Source: Mayamaea pseudoterrestris (taxonomy: Eukaryota > Bacillariophyta > Bacillariophyceae > Sellaphorales > Sellaphoraceae). Taken from it: a DNA stretch of 64,000 nt. This document shows, piece after piece, positions 32,611-42,486 of this stretch (its first letter is position 1; every line of letters begins with the position of its first letter). The position numbers were made by a program, and so were the translations under genes. The notes beneath the pieces are model-generated. The model made no database searches, was not told the origin of the DNA, and saw only the letters and a list, made by a program, of their open reading frames with translations. The stretch covers positions 124,001-188,000 of the forward strand of contig BROI01000014.1 of assembly GCA_027923505.1 (NCBI GenBank), given 5' to 3'.

Positions 32611-35371
32611 ATGAACGACGGTTTCCTGCCACCTGGGTCTCTGGAAGCCATGATGATGCAAATGATGATGGACGACGACAGCGACGCTCCAGCTGGACCT
32701 CCGAAGCTGACTTGTCCTCTCTGCAAGACGGAGCACATTTACAAGCCTGCCGACGATTCGCTTCGCCTCGAGGACCGCTGCTCGCACGAGGCCCGCCTCG
32801 TTTATTGCAAAAACACTTGCTCCATTTGCTTGGAGGAGTATGATTCACATGTTGCTTTAAAGTGTGGACATTTGATTTGCGCCAACGATTTTGTCAAGAT
32901 TGGCGGTCGCATGAAGGCCAACGCCATGAAGAGTCTTGCGGCAGTCACGCGCGAGGCGGAGCAAGAGCGACGCCGCGCGTTGGCAGATCGACGACGAGAC
33001 GTGCAGGAGGCGCTACCGGAAAACATTCCGGCGCATCTCATGGCCATGCTGTCGGGTATCGCCAATGGCGGACAACACCCGTTGGCGATGCTTCAGCGAG
33101 CCGCTCAATTTGGATTTAATGCTGAAGATGATGATGATGATGATGACGACGTCGAAGAGGAGGAGGACGACGACGGCTCTACTACAGATGAGGAAATGCC
33201 TCCACTGGCACCTAATGTACGCCGAGGACGCATCGTCGATGACGATGCCGCTAGTGAAAGTAGCAGCAATACCGATTCGGACGATGAATTGCCAGCGTTA
33301 ATTGGACCCAATCAAGAACCAGTTGCCTCCAGTAATATTGGCAATGATAGCGACGACGAGGACGACATACCGGAGTTGCTTCCTCGTGGCCATCGCGCTC
33401 CTGTCGAGCCACCTGGGCGGCCACGAACAAATGCTGCGGCTGTCGTTCCTCATGTCATTATTAGTGTAGGTTATGGTAGTGACGACGACGATGATGACGA
33501 TGATGTGCCGCCAATGATCCCTCGAGGTGATGATTATAGCTCTGCTGGCGACTCGGGTAAGATTTGCGTGTTTGGTTGTGTTATATCAGGCGACTTGCGT
33601 CTACAAATCTTACAAATGCGCTTTTCCTTGCACAGACTCACTACCGGATCTTGAGCAAAATCAACACTTGGTTCATTCATCAAGCGAAGATGGGTCTGAT
33701 GCTTCAGATATCCCACCACCTCTTTCTCGTCGACTTCCTGCTGTCCAAGCGGCTGCCGCTCGTTTACGGACTGCTCGACAAGGATCACGCCGTCGATCAG
33801 GGCAGTCATCTGACGACGATACGTCATCAGATGCTGACTCCATCCCAAGCCTCACGCGCCGCAACGAAGCAAACATTTCCGACGACGATGATGATAGCGA
33901 TGGTCCGCCAGTGTTATTGAATCGTACCACTGGAAATAGCAACGACCGCCAACGAACAAGGCGTGCGGCAGCAGGACGACCATCGTCTGCTCGGAGCAAT
34001 GCCAGTGCTACTCGCCCTCGCACTGCACCGGCAGCTGCTTCGGCGCAGACTAGTGACCCAGCGCGTTCTGGTGACGCCCAAGTCCGACAGACTTATGAGG
34101 AGCATTTACAAGCAGCTCGAGCGAAGGCTACCAAGATGAAGCCCAGTCAGTTGAAAAAGGAGCTTGGCAAAATGGGCGTATCGTACAACCACATTATTGA
34201 AAAGGCGGAACTTATTGAAGCGTACGCAAAGGAAAAGGCACGTCGCAACACTTGTGGGGGACCCCAGCAAGCCGCTGTCAGCAATGCTCTTACTCCTGCT
34301 CCAGTCGATCCGTATGCGGATTTACCCGCACTTGTGCCTGTCTTTGAACCACCAGAGAATGGTGCATGGATTCGTGTGCCCAAAAGCTCCTCTGTGGACG
34401 AGCTTCAGTACATTTACATGGAGGACGGCCAGCTGCGATCGCATTCGATGCATGTGTTTGGTGATGGGTATTCTTACACACCGTTGACGAGCTACGACGG
34501 GTTTTCCTTCCTTCATGCGCAGTCGAATCAAGGCGATGGCGCGCACGAGATTTACCAAGTTCATTGCACAGACCTGAGTTTAAAAATTTTCGAGCCTTCT
34601 ATACCCAGCGATACAACAGTAGAAATGATGCCATGCGGAACCGGTTCCTTTTACATGCTGTATCCTGAAAAGAAGTGGGTGGTTGAATCAACGTTTAAAC
34701 TTGTCTACCGCAGTCAACGCTTACCCAAGCCTCGTACGCTTCTCACCAACGTGCCGTTTTCTACGCGAATGTATACGTGCTCAAGTGGTTTTGTCTGGCT
34801 GGATGTCGGTCGCGACGACACGAACGGTTCTTCGTCGTTCTCATTAGAACCTGGGCTCTGGTATGTAAGTCGATGGGAGACGAAGCATATTTTAACTTCT
34901 GCTGAGCTACCAGATGACGAGAATCGTTTCATCACGGTTGATGCGAAGCGGAATGGACTCTGGTTACTTCTTCCGACCGATGGCGATGTCGATGCCGCGA
35001 CTTGTTCACTGATCCATGTCAGCCGCCATGGCCAAGTACGTAAAAATATTGTAGAGCTTCAATTCTCAAAGGTACAAGCCATTGTAAATGCAGGTGTGCA
35101 CCGGGATGGAGTATTTGTGCATTACAAGATAATGGATCGTTGGAGGCTTGGCTTGGCAATTATGGGGAGACCTACGATCGAAGGTTACGCCGATTGTGCT
35201 CGCCATTCTCAGATTCTCAGCTGTGGTTGGGGAGGAGTATGGATTTGGAGGAAGGGCGGACGACAACGAACATTCAATCTGACATACGTTGACCAGGTGA
35301 GAAAGTCGCATGAGTATGCAACAAGCTTTCCTCGTGACGCAGAGCTCGTGGGACTACAAGAGCAGGACTGA
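32611..35371 (+). CDS. RING-like, acidic, SAP-like protein, two exons
   Basis: Exons are 32611-33556 and 33636-35371 with a 79-bp GT-AG intron; joined they give 893 residues. The N-terminus has Met-rich MMMQMMMDDD, then Cys motifs: CPLC at 35-38 and a RING-type first half CSICLEEYDSHVALKCGHLIC at 70-90. The final Cys pair of a canonical RING is not obvious. A long acidic region with runs of Asp spans about 170-430. A helical SAP-like segment, MKPSQLKKELGKMGVSYNH, lies near residue 490. The C-terminal half (from about 560) has Trp- and Gly-rich beta-type sequence such as WIRVPKSSSVDELQYIY and GSFYMLYPEKKWVVE, possibly a propeller. A ubiquitin ligase acting on chromatin is a reasonable guess, not shown. 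Confidence 0.75.
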
Positions 35372-35564
35372 GGAGCAACATATCTCAGTTCAAAGGGATC
35401 TGATGACTCTGTAAACTTTACTGATGATGATGGGTTCCAAGTCAATATTTGATAATATGATTCACTGAATGTCATCGCAGTTGGCAGTACCTTAACTGTA
35501 AAGCACGTTTGTATATTAATCTAATTCAAGGCTTCTACTTGCGCTGAGTACGTTTATGTATATG

Positions 35565-36710
35565 CTACAGCTCGGCGGATTTCTGTTGACGCTCTCGTTC
35601 CTCCTGCAGTCGTCGCTTTGCCACTCGTTCCTTGCGCTTGGCTTCTCGCGCCACGAATTCAGGATTCATACCTATTCCATACATGGGACAGTTCTTGCAG
35701 CCTCTACTGGGACAGTTGTTGCACCGTGGCGCCATGTTGCCACTAATCTTTTGCGCGCCAGTAAACTGGACGGGCCCTCCCACGCGATGTGACATGTTGC
35801 TGCCAAGCTCTCCTTGCGAAACAAGTCGTGCCTTTGGATTCAAATTCTGCCCCCGCCGTTCAATCTCCAGTTCGACAAGTTCATCATACGGAATATAGTG
35901 TATACAGTCGACTGGACAAGTTTCGATAGCCACTTGAATGGTTTCTTCGTCGTCGCCCCACTGCTGAAAGACGCGAGCACGCCCGTGCTCCTGGTCCATG
36001 AAGAAGGTACTTTGGGCAATCATGGCGCAATTGGTGCAGCCAATGCAGGTATATTCGTCAACGTATACCATTTGGCTGCGTATTGGTTCGTTGGTTTCGG
36101 GATCGCGGTCCACCAATGCGTGGCTTTCCACCGTTTGCATGTCAATGTCGTCGACGAACGACTCTTTGCGATACTTCGCCATGCCTTCCACCTCTTCCTT
36201 CTCCAACGCCGTGTCAATGGCAATGCCTAGAGTACTCGCAATAATGTCAGACGGAAAGTTCCATTCCATCATTTCACGAGCCTTGTCGGCGCGCTCCGCT
36301 TCAGTAAGAATGAATTCTGTTTCTTGGCCGGCAATAGACTGAAGGGTATCTAGCCATGTTTCGGCCATGGCGTCATCATCAACTGCGTTCGACAAGGATG
36401 CTTCATTTTGTATATCGTTGGCACTTTTCTCGTCTGTTGGTTCAAAGGTTGACCAGAAGGATCCATCTTCCTTTGCCTCTAGTTGCGCTCGCCAATCTTG
36501 ACTCGTCGCATCATCATTATCAGCGTTGGAAACTGTCCACTGGTTGTCCGCTTTGGACCATTCGCCATCGTCACTTGAATCTGATTGAAAAATTGTTGGT
36601 AAGTGCTTATGTCGAAAAGTGTTCCGTCGAAAAGCGGTAAAGGCTGCCGCCGAAGAACATGGAAGGAAAAAGCACAAGAAGTGGCATCTCTTATTGATAA
36701 TTCTGGTCAT
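35565..36710 (-). CDS. Plastid-targeted 4Fe-4S ferredoxin-domain protein
   Basis: 381 residues from the ATG at 36710. This start is chosen because it gives a signal peptide ending CSSAAAFTAFRR, an ASAFAP-like plastid import junction; the frame stays open upstream but without such a signal. Residues about 45-215 are acidic. The ferredoxin domain has CIGCTNCAM (Cys222, 225, 228) and the fourth ligand in ETCPVDCIHYIPYDELVELE (Cys265), as in the ferredoxin part of plant chloroplast DnaJ-ferredoxin proteins. No J-domain is visible. A second cluster CNNCPSRGCKNCP lies near 325-340 and could bind zinc or a second cluster. It probably carries electrons in the plastid stroma. It is divergent from the SRPRB gene, with 351 bp between the two starts. 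Confidence 0.85.
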   Translation of the reverse strand: MTRIINKRCHFLCFFLPCSSAAAFTAFRRNTFRHKHLPTIFQSDSSDDGEWSKADNQWTVSNADNDDATSQDWRAQLEAKEDGSFWSTFEPTDEKSANDIQNEASLSNAVDDDAMAETWLDTLQSIAGQETEFILTEAERADKAREMMEWNFPSDIIASTLGIAIDTALEKEEVEGMAKYRKESFVDDIDMQTVESHALVDRDPETNEPIRSQMVYVDEYTCIGCTNCAMIAQSTFFMDQEHGRARVFQQWGDDEETIQVAIETCPVDCIHYIPYDELVELEIERRGQNLNPKARLVSQGELGSNMSHRVGGPVQFTGAQKISGNMAPRCNNCPSRGCKNCPMYGIGMNPEFVAREAKRKERVAKRRLQEERERQQKSAEL

Positions 36711-37027
36711 TGCTCGCCTTCTCTGTAGTTTCAAATGAGCTATAGAGTGATTTGCAGCAATATCGTGGATTGAGCATGCAAACGCTGAAAAATGCCTCGT
36801 CTCATTTTGGATTGATTTCGTTGGCCATTTTCGATGCGGAACGCCATGGTCGACCACGCGCACGCGCGACCAAACACGAGCGACGTCAGCAGGAGAACCG
36901 CAGCGACTTTTGCAGCACCAGTACGACACGTTTCGATGAACTCGTCCGTCGCGACCATGAGCAGTTAAAAAGGACTTTGTTGCTTCGTATCGGCGCATCT
37001 ATCGTTGCTTGGCTTGTGCTGGAGTAG

Positions 37028-37036
37028 CTATATATG
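37028..37036 (+). promoter_or_regulatory. TATA-like element upstream of SRPRB
   Basis: The sequence tatatatgt lies 26 bp before the ATG at 37062, inside the shared upstream region of a divergent pair. It is close to the start, implying a very short leader if used. Confidence 0.3.
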
Positions 37037-37061
37037 TACAGAGTATAGAAAAAGCTGTACT

Positions 37062-38078
37062 ATGGGAAGAGATGGAGTTATAAAAGTATCAGAAGGAGAC
37101 GTGAACGAGTCTGAGACGAGGCAACCAAACGCACCCATCTTTCAGACGCATGTCCGCGAGTTTTTAACTCCGTATCTGCCTCCGCCAGTCGTTCAGGCCA
37201 TTCACAGAATAGATCCAAAGCTCGAGCCTTTTACTGGACCGGAAGCATGTATCACGATTGCATTCTCCCTGCTGGCGTCGTGGATGGTGTTGCTGATCAT
37301 TCGATTCATTGCCTCCAAACGCTTCACTCGAACAGGATCAGCGATTGCAGGCCACGACAACACCAAGAGCTCCTTGCTGCTACATCAAGCCGACGAATTA
37401 AAGTTTGATGCAACCGTTCTACTTGTCGGACCTCCTGATGCCGGCAAGACGCGCCTATACTACCAGCTCATGATGCAAGGCAGCGACGACACATTGCTTA
37501 AAATGCACAGCAATGTTCCGACATTGACTAGTCTCGAACCAAACGTTGGAGTCGTGCACCGAATTCGCTACATTGACTGGCCTGGAATCTCGTCGGTTGC
37601 TGTAAACGATGAAAATACTGCATTTTCCTCCATATGGAAAAGTGTGCCGCGCCTTATCCTCGTGATTGATTCAACACACTCTGGTATGGGACCAGCCGCC
37701 GACGTGTTGTATACACTGCTGCAGGAACTTTACATGGCCAAGCAATCTTCTAAACGAATTAAACATCAGCTGCCGGTCATTTTTGTCGCTTGTCACAAGC
37801 AAGACGTACCCAAGGCCAAGAATCCCAAGCGCATTCAGTTGCAGCTGCGAACAGAACTGGAGCGCCTCCTGCAGGTCAACAAGGCCGCTGCAGCCACTAT
37901 TGCGCAAGATGGAGATGCGGCAACAAAGGAAATTGTGCAATGGTGGCCTGTTGGTGAGCCGCTTGAGCTTGATCAGTTGGATTTCTGCAGATTACACTTT
38001 GCTTCCACGTCGTGCGCCAAGGAAGTGTCGGAAGAGCTTCAAACGTTTTGTAAAAGGGGCGAGCTATCATCGAATTAA
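37062..38078 (+). CDS. SRPRB: Signal recognition particle receptor subunit beta
   Basis: 338 residues from the first ATG. An N-terminal cytosolic tail is followed by a transmembrane helix at about 62-84 (CITIAFSLLASWMVLLIIRF) and a small GTPase domain: P-loop GPPDAGKTRLYYQLM at 123-137, TSLEPNVG around 156-163 (G2 region), DWPG at 172-175 (G3) and CHKQD in the G4 position near 255. The DWPG-type G3 and N-terminal anchor are characteristic of SR-beta, which holds the SRP receptor alpha subunit at the endoplasmic reticulum. In diatoms this is also the route for plastid precursors with signal peptides. The length fits the family, with a somewhat extended N-terminus. It is convergent with the myosin gene (157 bp apart). 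Confidence 0.85.
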   Translation: MGRDGVIKVSEGDVNESETRQPNAPIFQTHVREFLTPYLPPPVVQAIHRIDPKLEPFTGPEACITIAFSLLASWMVLLIIRFIASKRFTRTGSAIAGHDNTKSSLLLHQADELKFDATVLLVGPPDAGKTRLYYQLMMQGSDDTLLKMHSNVPTLTSLEPNVGVVHRIRYIDWPGISSVAVNDENTAFSSIWKSVPRLILVIDSTHSGMGPAADVLYTLLQELYMAKQSSKRIKHQLPVIFVACHKQDVPKAKNPKRIQLQLRTELERLLQVNKAAAATIAQDGDAATKEIVQWWPVGEPLELDQLDFCRLHFASTSCAKEVSEELQTFCKRGELSSN

Positions 38079-38235
38079 GCGCGTGTATTAAAACAACGAA
38101 TGAACTTTATTTGCATGAGTACAACTATCCATGGCGTAAGAGGTGAGCACTACCTATGACGAAAGAATAGCTCTATCACGTCTCATTATAAATTAAGTAT
38201 GTTCATCGCATTACATTGATAAGAATGGGGAAATT

Positions 38236-41200
38236 CTAATCCGAGTAACTGTAGTTTTTCACCCAGAGGCCCTCGTTGATCACCCACTTGAACGTTGCTT
38301 CCTTGCTTGGAGCCTGCATTCCCCACTGATGTCGAGGAACTGGATTGTGGATCGCATTACGGATTTGCGACTCGCACCACATGTCTACCAGCGACGCACT
38401 GTACCCGCCGTCGCCTGCTTGAAAGGATGTGCGAACTAAACAAAGCTGGGCTCTAAGATTAAAGGGGTCAAAATCATCCTCCTTCATCTCCTTCGCTTCG
38501 TCAAAACGCTGACGAAGGTCGTGCACTTCCAGTCGAAATGCATTCCTGACAGGAACAAAAGCCAGTCGCGCCAGGTATCGTCGAAACATTGCGTTTAACG
38601 TTGTCGCAGCCCTTGTTTGCTCATTACTCCGAATGCGCTCCAGTGCTTCAAATGCTTGATGGCGCAAAAAGACCTTTGTCTTGCCCATTTGAATACCAAC
38701 CTTAGCGTAGTCACCACCGTTCAGTCCTCCTTTCTTCCAAGCAGAGGTAGGGCTGATTGGAAGTGGTCGATCCGTGTGCGAATTCGCTTCCGAATTTGAG
38801 TATGCTCTTATTGTACGATTGCTGCTAAACAACAAGGGAGCAGGACAATTCTTGCCGTTACTATCTGCAGCGTCTTTTCCTGAGCTCTTTGGGAAAGGGA
38901 CTGGAGGCAAAGACAAGCCTGCCGCTCTCATCGACCCAACACTTTTCGGCGGGACTTTGTTAGTTTTTTCGGATGTGGCTGGAGAAGTCAACACTTTTGA
39001 TGATAAGGAAGACCAATAATTTTTTGCTTCTGCAGTAGTTGGAATTGTGGTAGGAGCCTCTGACAATGCCGACTCTGATGTGATTGTGCTGTCGTCAGTT
39101 TCAAGTAAGATAAGTTTGCGATATAAAAGCTTGACAAGATCCTTGCATGTAGCTTCCGCATCTGCTGCTGACATCGTGTTATTCTGTGTAGGCCGAGTTA
39201 TTAACCGTTTTGGACTGGTCGAAGCAAACGAGAAATTTCTCGGTCTGCTGTACTGTTTGTTACAAGGCGAGCTGTAAGTCGTTTTCCTGCTTAATTCTTT
39301 CCATGCAAGTGCTCGATAGCGGCGAATAAATTCTGCATGTGGGTAGTGTTGTGTAAATCCAGCCCGCGCAACACGAACAGCTTCAAGAATGCCTCCGCAT
39401 CGTAGCTGGTCAGCAACAACCGCTTGTTCAAATGCGTCAGGCACAAGCGCATCATTCGGCTTGAGACAACGGACAAAGTGAGGCGTTGTCAGATCAATTT
39501 TCTGCCGGAGGATCTTAAGTTGACGTTTAAATTGTTCACCGACTGTCGCTCTACCGACCACAGAATCGGCTCGATGTATCTTGGCAGGAGTAGGCGGCTT
39601 GGTTGTATCAATGATGGGCTGCTGAGTTCGTTGCTCCATGAAACATGCCAGAGAGCGGACAAAGACACTCTTGCTATTGCCCAGTAGCTCGATAGATTCC
39701 TTAGGAAGCTCATCACGATTCTTCTCAACGAATCCTTCCGCAGTATACGCGACGGGCCCAGCATAGTGCAACACCGAAAACTGCAGATTTGCTTGCTGCT
39801 TGCGCGTGGTCACGAACCGAGTCTGGCTTTTGCAACTGTTGTACAAGCTTAACGCAAAAGCTTTATCCGAAGGCCCTGGTGCCCGACACTGATCGTCCAA
39901 GATGCTAAGTATACCGGACCCTCGCTTTTCTAACAGGTCAAGAACGTCTTGATTTTCAGGGAACTCTATGAAACTCCACTCGATGCCCTCTCGTTCGTAC
40001 TCTGCTTGCTCATTCTTTAAGACGAACGCATTGAATTGCTGCTGCAATGCTTCGTTACAGTAGTTGATGCAGAGCTGCTCAAAGCTGTTCCGAACAAACG
40101 ACTCAAAACCAAAGATATCCAAAATGCCGATACTGGCAACCGGTTTGCTAGACGAGCCATTTTTTATGAGGGAGTTGTCGATCTCAGTATCCTCGTCGGC
40201 GATTTGCTCCTTAAAGGCAATTGATTCATTGATGCGCTTGACCAGATAATCGAAAAGACCACTGTAAGTGGCTTTTAACAAGCCTTGGAGTCCTTTGTAG
40301 GCACGATCTTTCTGAAGCGATCGTTTAATTGTATTGTTTCCAGCCTGAATAGTAAAGGAGCAGAGAGATTCGTTCAAAGCTTCTGGTGCAACGCCTAGCA
40401 AAGAACAGACAGGCAGCAAGTGTACATTCATTTTATCCAACGCGCATGTTTCTTCGGAGAGTTCATTGAAAGTCAAATTACTGGCGTGGAGAATGGCGGC
40501 GGTCAAGCCCAATATATCCTTAGCGTCCTCGCTTGTGAACTTCATCGTTTGCAAAGCTTGACGCAACGTGCGATACGTTTCCCTATCGGATACTCCATCG
40601 CGACGTCCGTAGGTGCCGCGGGCAGTCATTTTAAAATCTTCTGGTGTCGCCGTTCGAGCCAAAAAGAAAGCCGTAAGCTCGCGGGCATCCATATCTCCTG
40701 ACAGCAATTCGTAGAATATATGGTAGTTGCGCTCGCCATGAGACTGCGTGACAAGACGGACCTTCTCAAGAAGATAGGTATCAATTTTGGCTCCGACAAG
40801 CTTGCCCGAGCGAGTAAACTGCATATCAATGTATTTACCAAATCGTGACGAGTTGTCATTTCTGACGGTCCGGGCGTTGCCAAAGGATTCGAGAATCGGG
40901 TTGGACTGTAATACTTGTGCCTCGATCGTATCACCACCCGCCGCAGAAATCAAGCTAACACCCGATAAAACATTGTCAGCGTCATTTTTGCTGTTGTTGG
41001 ACAATATTGACTTGCGCCAGGCTGGTGGTTTGGTGGGCGTTTTACCAAGCGAAGACCATGACGGCTGGTCATACGCTCTACTTTTCGACGGCGACATGCG
41101 ACGAGGCGAAGGCATTCCACTACTCCCGGCATTAGTCTCCTTGACTTTAAGATGAGCTCGCTTCTCCGGCGCTTGGAGCTCAGTCGATCGCTGACTCAAT

Positions 41201-42096
41201 GCAGCCAAGTACTTCATGAGAAACTTCGTGGAGACTGTTTTGCCTGAGCCACTCTCTCCAGACACGAGGATACTCTGATTTGCTTGAAGTGAAACTGCAT
41301 TCAGATTTTCTTCCAGCTTGCGCATCATGTTTCGGTAGGAGCTATCAGCAATGGCGTAAACATGTGGAGGCAACTCGGATTTGATGTTTCGCTCAGCTCG
41401 CTCAAAGTACTTCTTCATGACTGACTCGCCGTACAGATTTCGAATACTTTGAAAGGGATTGAGCGCGAGCAACACTGGTCCAGTGTTTGTATAGATTTGG
41501 TCCATGGCATAGCGATGTTGCAAACTTTCCACAACAGCCGGTTCGTGCAAATGTGTGAGAGTGATCAGATCATGTGGCGGCTGTATGATGCCTTCCTCGT
41601 TGCATGGATAGTCATTGCCTAAGACAACCTGTCCAGCTTGAATCGCCGTTGGTGGCAGATTGATCGTTTCGCCATCTTCCGGCGCGTCAGGCAGAGGTGA
41701 ATCGAGCTTGACGACAACCGACTCAGCGTCACTACCCACAAGATATCCCAATCGCCATCCCCACTGAGAGGTTCGGTTATTAGAGCTACCAGACGTATCA
41801 GTGAAGCAGCTGTCATTGTCGGCAAAGCTGTTAAAGGAACTATTCAAACTGCCGTGGAAAGATTGGTTGGAGCTTGCCGTCCGGAAGGATTTGTTCTGCC
41901 TCGAGCTAAATGAGGCATTGTTGCTGCCTTTGAGGCTCTCAATCGCAGATTGTTGGACCCAGATGCGGGTGCTGGAGTCTCGATCGAAGTTCATGGTGAA
42001 ATGGAACAAACACTGACTGCCATTTACAGTACTACGGTAGTCGGAATGATCGGCGACATCAAGTTTGCCGTGGACCTCCCCCCAATGCATCGCCAT
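38236..42096 (-). CDS. Unconventional myosin heavy chain, short tail
   Basis: An intronless 1286-residue frame. After a 110-residue Ser/Asn-rich head comes an SH3-like part (QWGWRLGYLVGS) and the motor: P-loop GESGSGKT near 280-287, switch I NDNSSRFGKYID near 410 and switch II DIFGFESF near 635. The motor ends in GKTKVFLRHQAFEAL. Two long Ser/Pro-rich insertions interrupt it, one after the P-loop helix (about 300-390) and one of roughly 190 residues before the converter. Both are in frame with no splice need, so they read as coding. One IQ-like motif (AATTLNAMFRRYLAR) is followed by only about 90 residues, with no coiled coil. It should be an actin-based motor; stramenopile class not assigned. 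Confidence 0.9.
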   Translation of the reverse strand: MAMHWGEVHGKLDVADHSDYRSTVNGSQCLFHFTMNFDRDSSTRIWVQQSAIESLKGSNNASFSSRQNKSFRTASSNQSFHGSLNSSFNSFADNDSCFTDTSGSSNNRTSQWGWRLGYLVGSDAESVVVKLDSPLPDAPEDGETINLPPTAIQAGQVVLGNDYPCNEEGIIQPPHDLITLTHLHEPAVVESLQHRYAMDQIYTNTGPVLLALNPFQSIRNLYGESVMKKYFERAERNIKSELPPHVYAIADSSYRNMMRKLEENLNAVSLQANQSILVSGESGSGKTVSTKFLMKYLAALSQRSTELQAPEKRAHLKVKETNAGSSGMPSPRRMSPSKSRAYDQPSWSSLGKTPTKPPAWRKSILSNNSKNDADNVLSGVSLISAAGGDTIEAQVLQSNPILESFGNARTVRNDNSSRFGKYIDMQFTRSGKLVGAKIDTYLLEKVRLVTQSHGERNYHIFYELLSGDMDARELTAFFLARTATPEDFKMTARGTYGRRDGVSDRETYRTLRQALQTMKFTSEDAKDILGLTAAILHASNLTFNELSEETCALDKMNVHLLPVCSLLGVAPEALNESLCSFTIQAGNNTIKRSLQKDRAYKGLQGLLKATYSGLFDYLVKRINESIAFKEQIADEDTEIDNSLIKNGSSSKPVASIGILDIFGFESFVRNSFEQLCINYCNEALQQQFNAFVLKNEQAEYEREGIEWSFIEFPENQDVLDLLEKRGSGILSILDDQCRAPGPSDKAFALSLYNSCKSQTRFVTTRKQQANLQFSVLHYAGPVAYTAEGFVEKNRDELPKESIELLGNSKSVFVRSLACFMEQRTQQPIIDTTKPPTPAKIHRADSVVGRATVGEQFKRQLKILRQKIDLTTPHFVRCLKPNDALVPDAFEQAVVADQLRCGGILEAVRVARAGFTQHYPHAEFIRRYRALAWKELSRKTTYSSPCNKQYSRPRNFSFASTSPKRLITRPTQNNTMSAADAEATCKDLVKLLYRKLILLETDDSTITSESALSEAPTTIPTTAEAKNYWSSLSSKVLTSPATSEKTNKVPPKSVGSMRAAGLSLPPVPFPKSSGKDAADSNGKNCPAPLLFSSNRTIRAYSNSEANSHTDRPLPISPTSAWKKGGLNGGDYAKVGIQMGKTKVFLRHQAFEALERIRSNEQTRAATTLNAMFRRYLARLAFVPVRNAFRLEVHDLRQRFDEAKEMKEDDFDPFNLRAQLCLVRTSFQAGDGGYSASLVDMWCESQIRNAIHNPVPRHQWGMQAPSKEATFKWVINEGLWVKNYSYSD

Positions 42097-42486
42097 TCGC
42101 CATGGTATCTTTTCATCTCTAATTTGCGCTTTGTGAGCGCGGGCCGATTAGCCAATCACGCGTACCCCTGCGCTCTTCACAATTTTAGCTATGTATAAAG
42201 CGCCTGTTATATTGGTACATGCGGCTATTCGTTGCTACCGATACACCCACCACGATGCGACAGCTGATGATTTAACTTAATACTTGATAATGATAATAAC
42301 TAGGTGATCGAGTCGATTCTATGTGATGCACAAATCTACTGGTGCATACTCTACCGGTATCCCACAGCAAAACAACCGCTTTGCAACCTCTTTCTACCCG
42401 ACTTATCCTACAATTAACAGTCGTTATCGATTCAAAATAACAGTTAAGACTATATAAAGCTTATATCTCACAATAAGGTCCGATGT
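42097..42486. other. Intergenic, myosin promoter side
   Basis: Between the myosin start and the 3' end of the Ser/Pro-rich gene, both on the minus strand. AT-rich, with TATA-like runs (ctatataaag near 42451), but in the wrong orientation for the myosin. No gene seen. Confidence 0.4.

Noticed and set aside
35565-36998. Longer N-terminal extension of the ferredoxin gene
   Set aside because: The extension hides the ASAFAP-like signal peptide and lies where a promoter for a divergent pair is expected.
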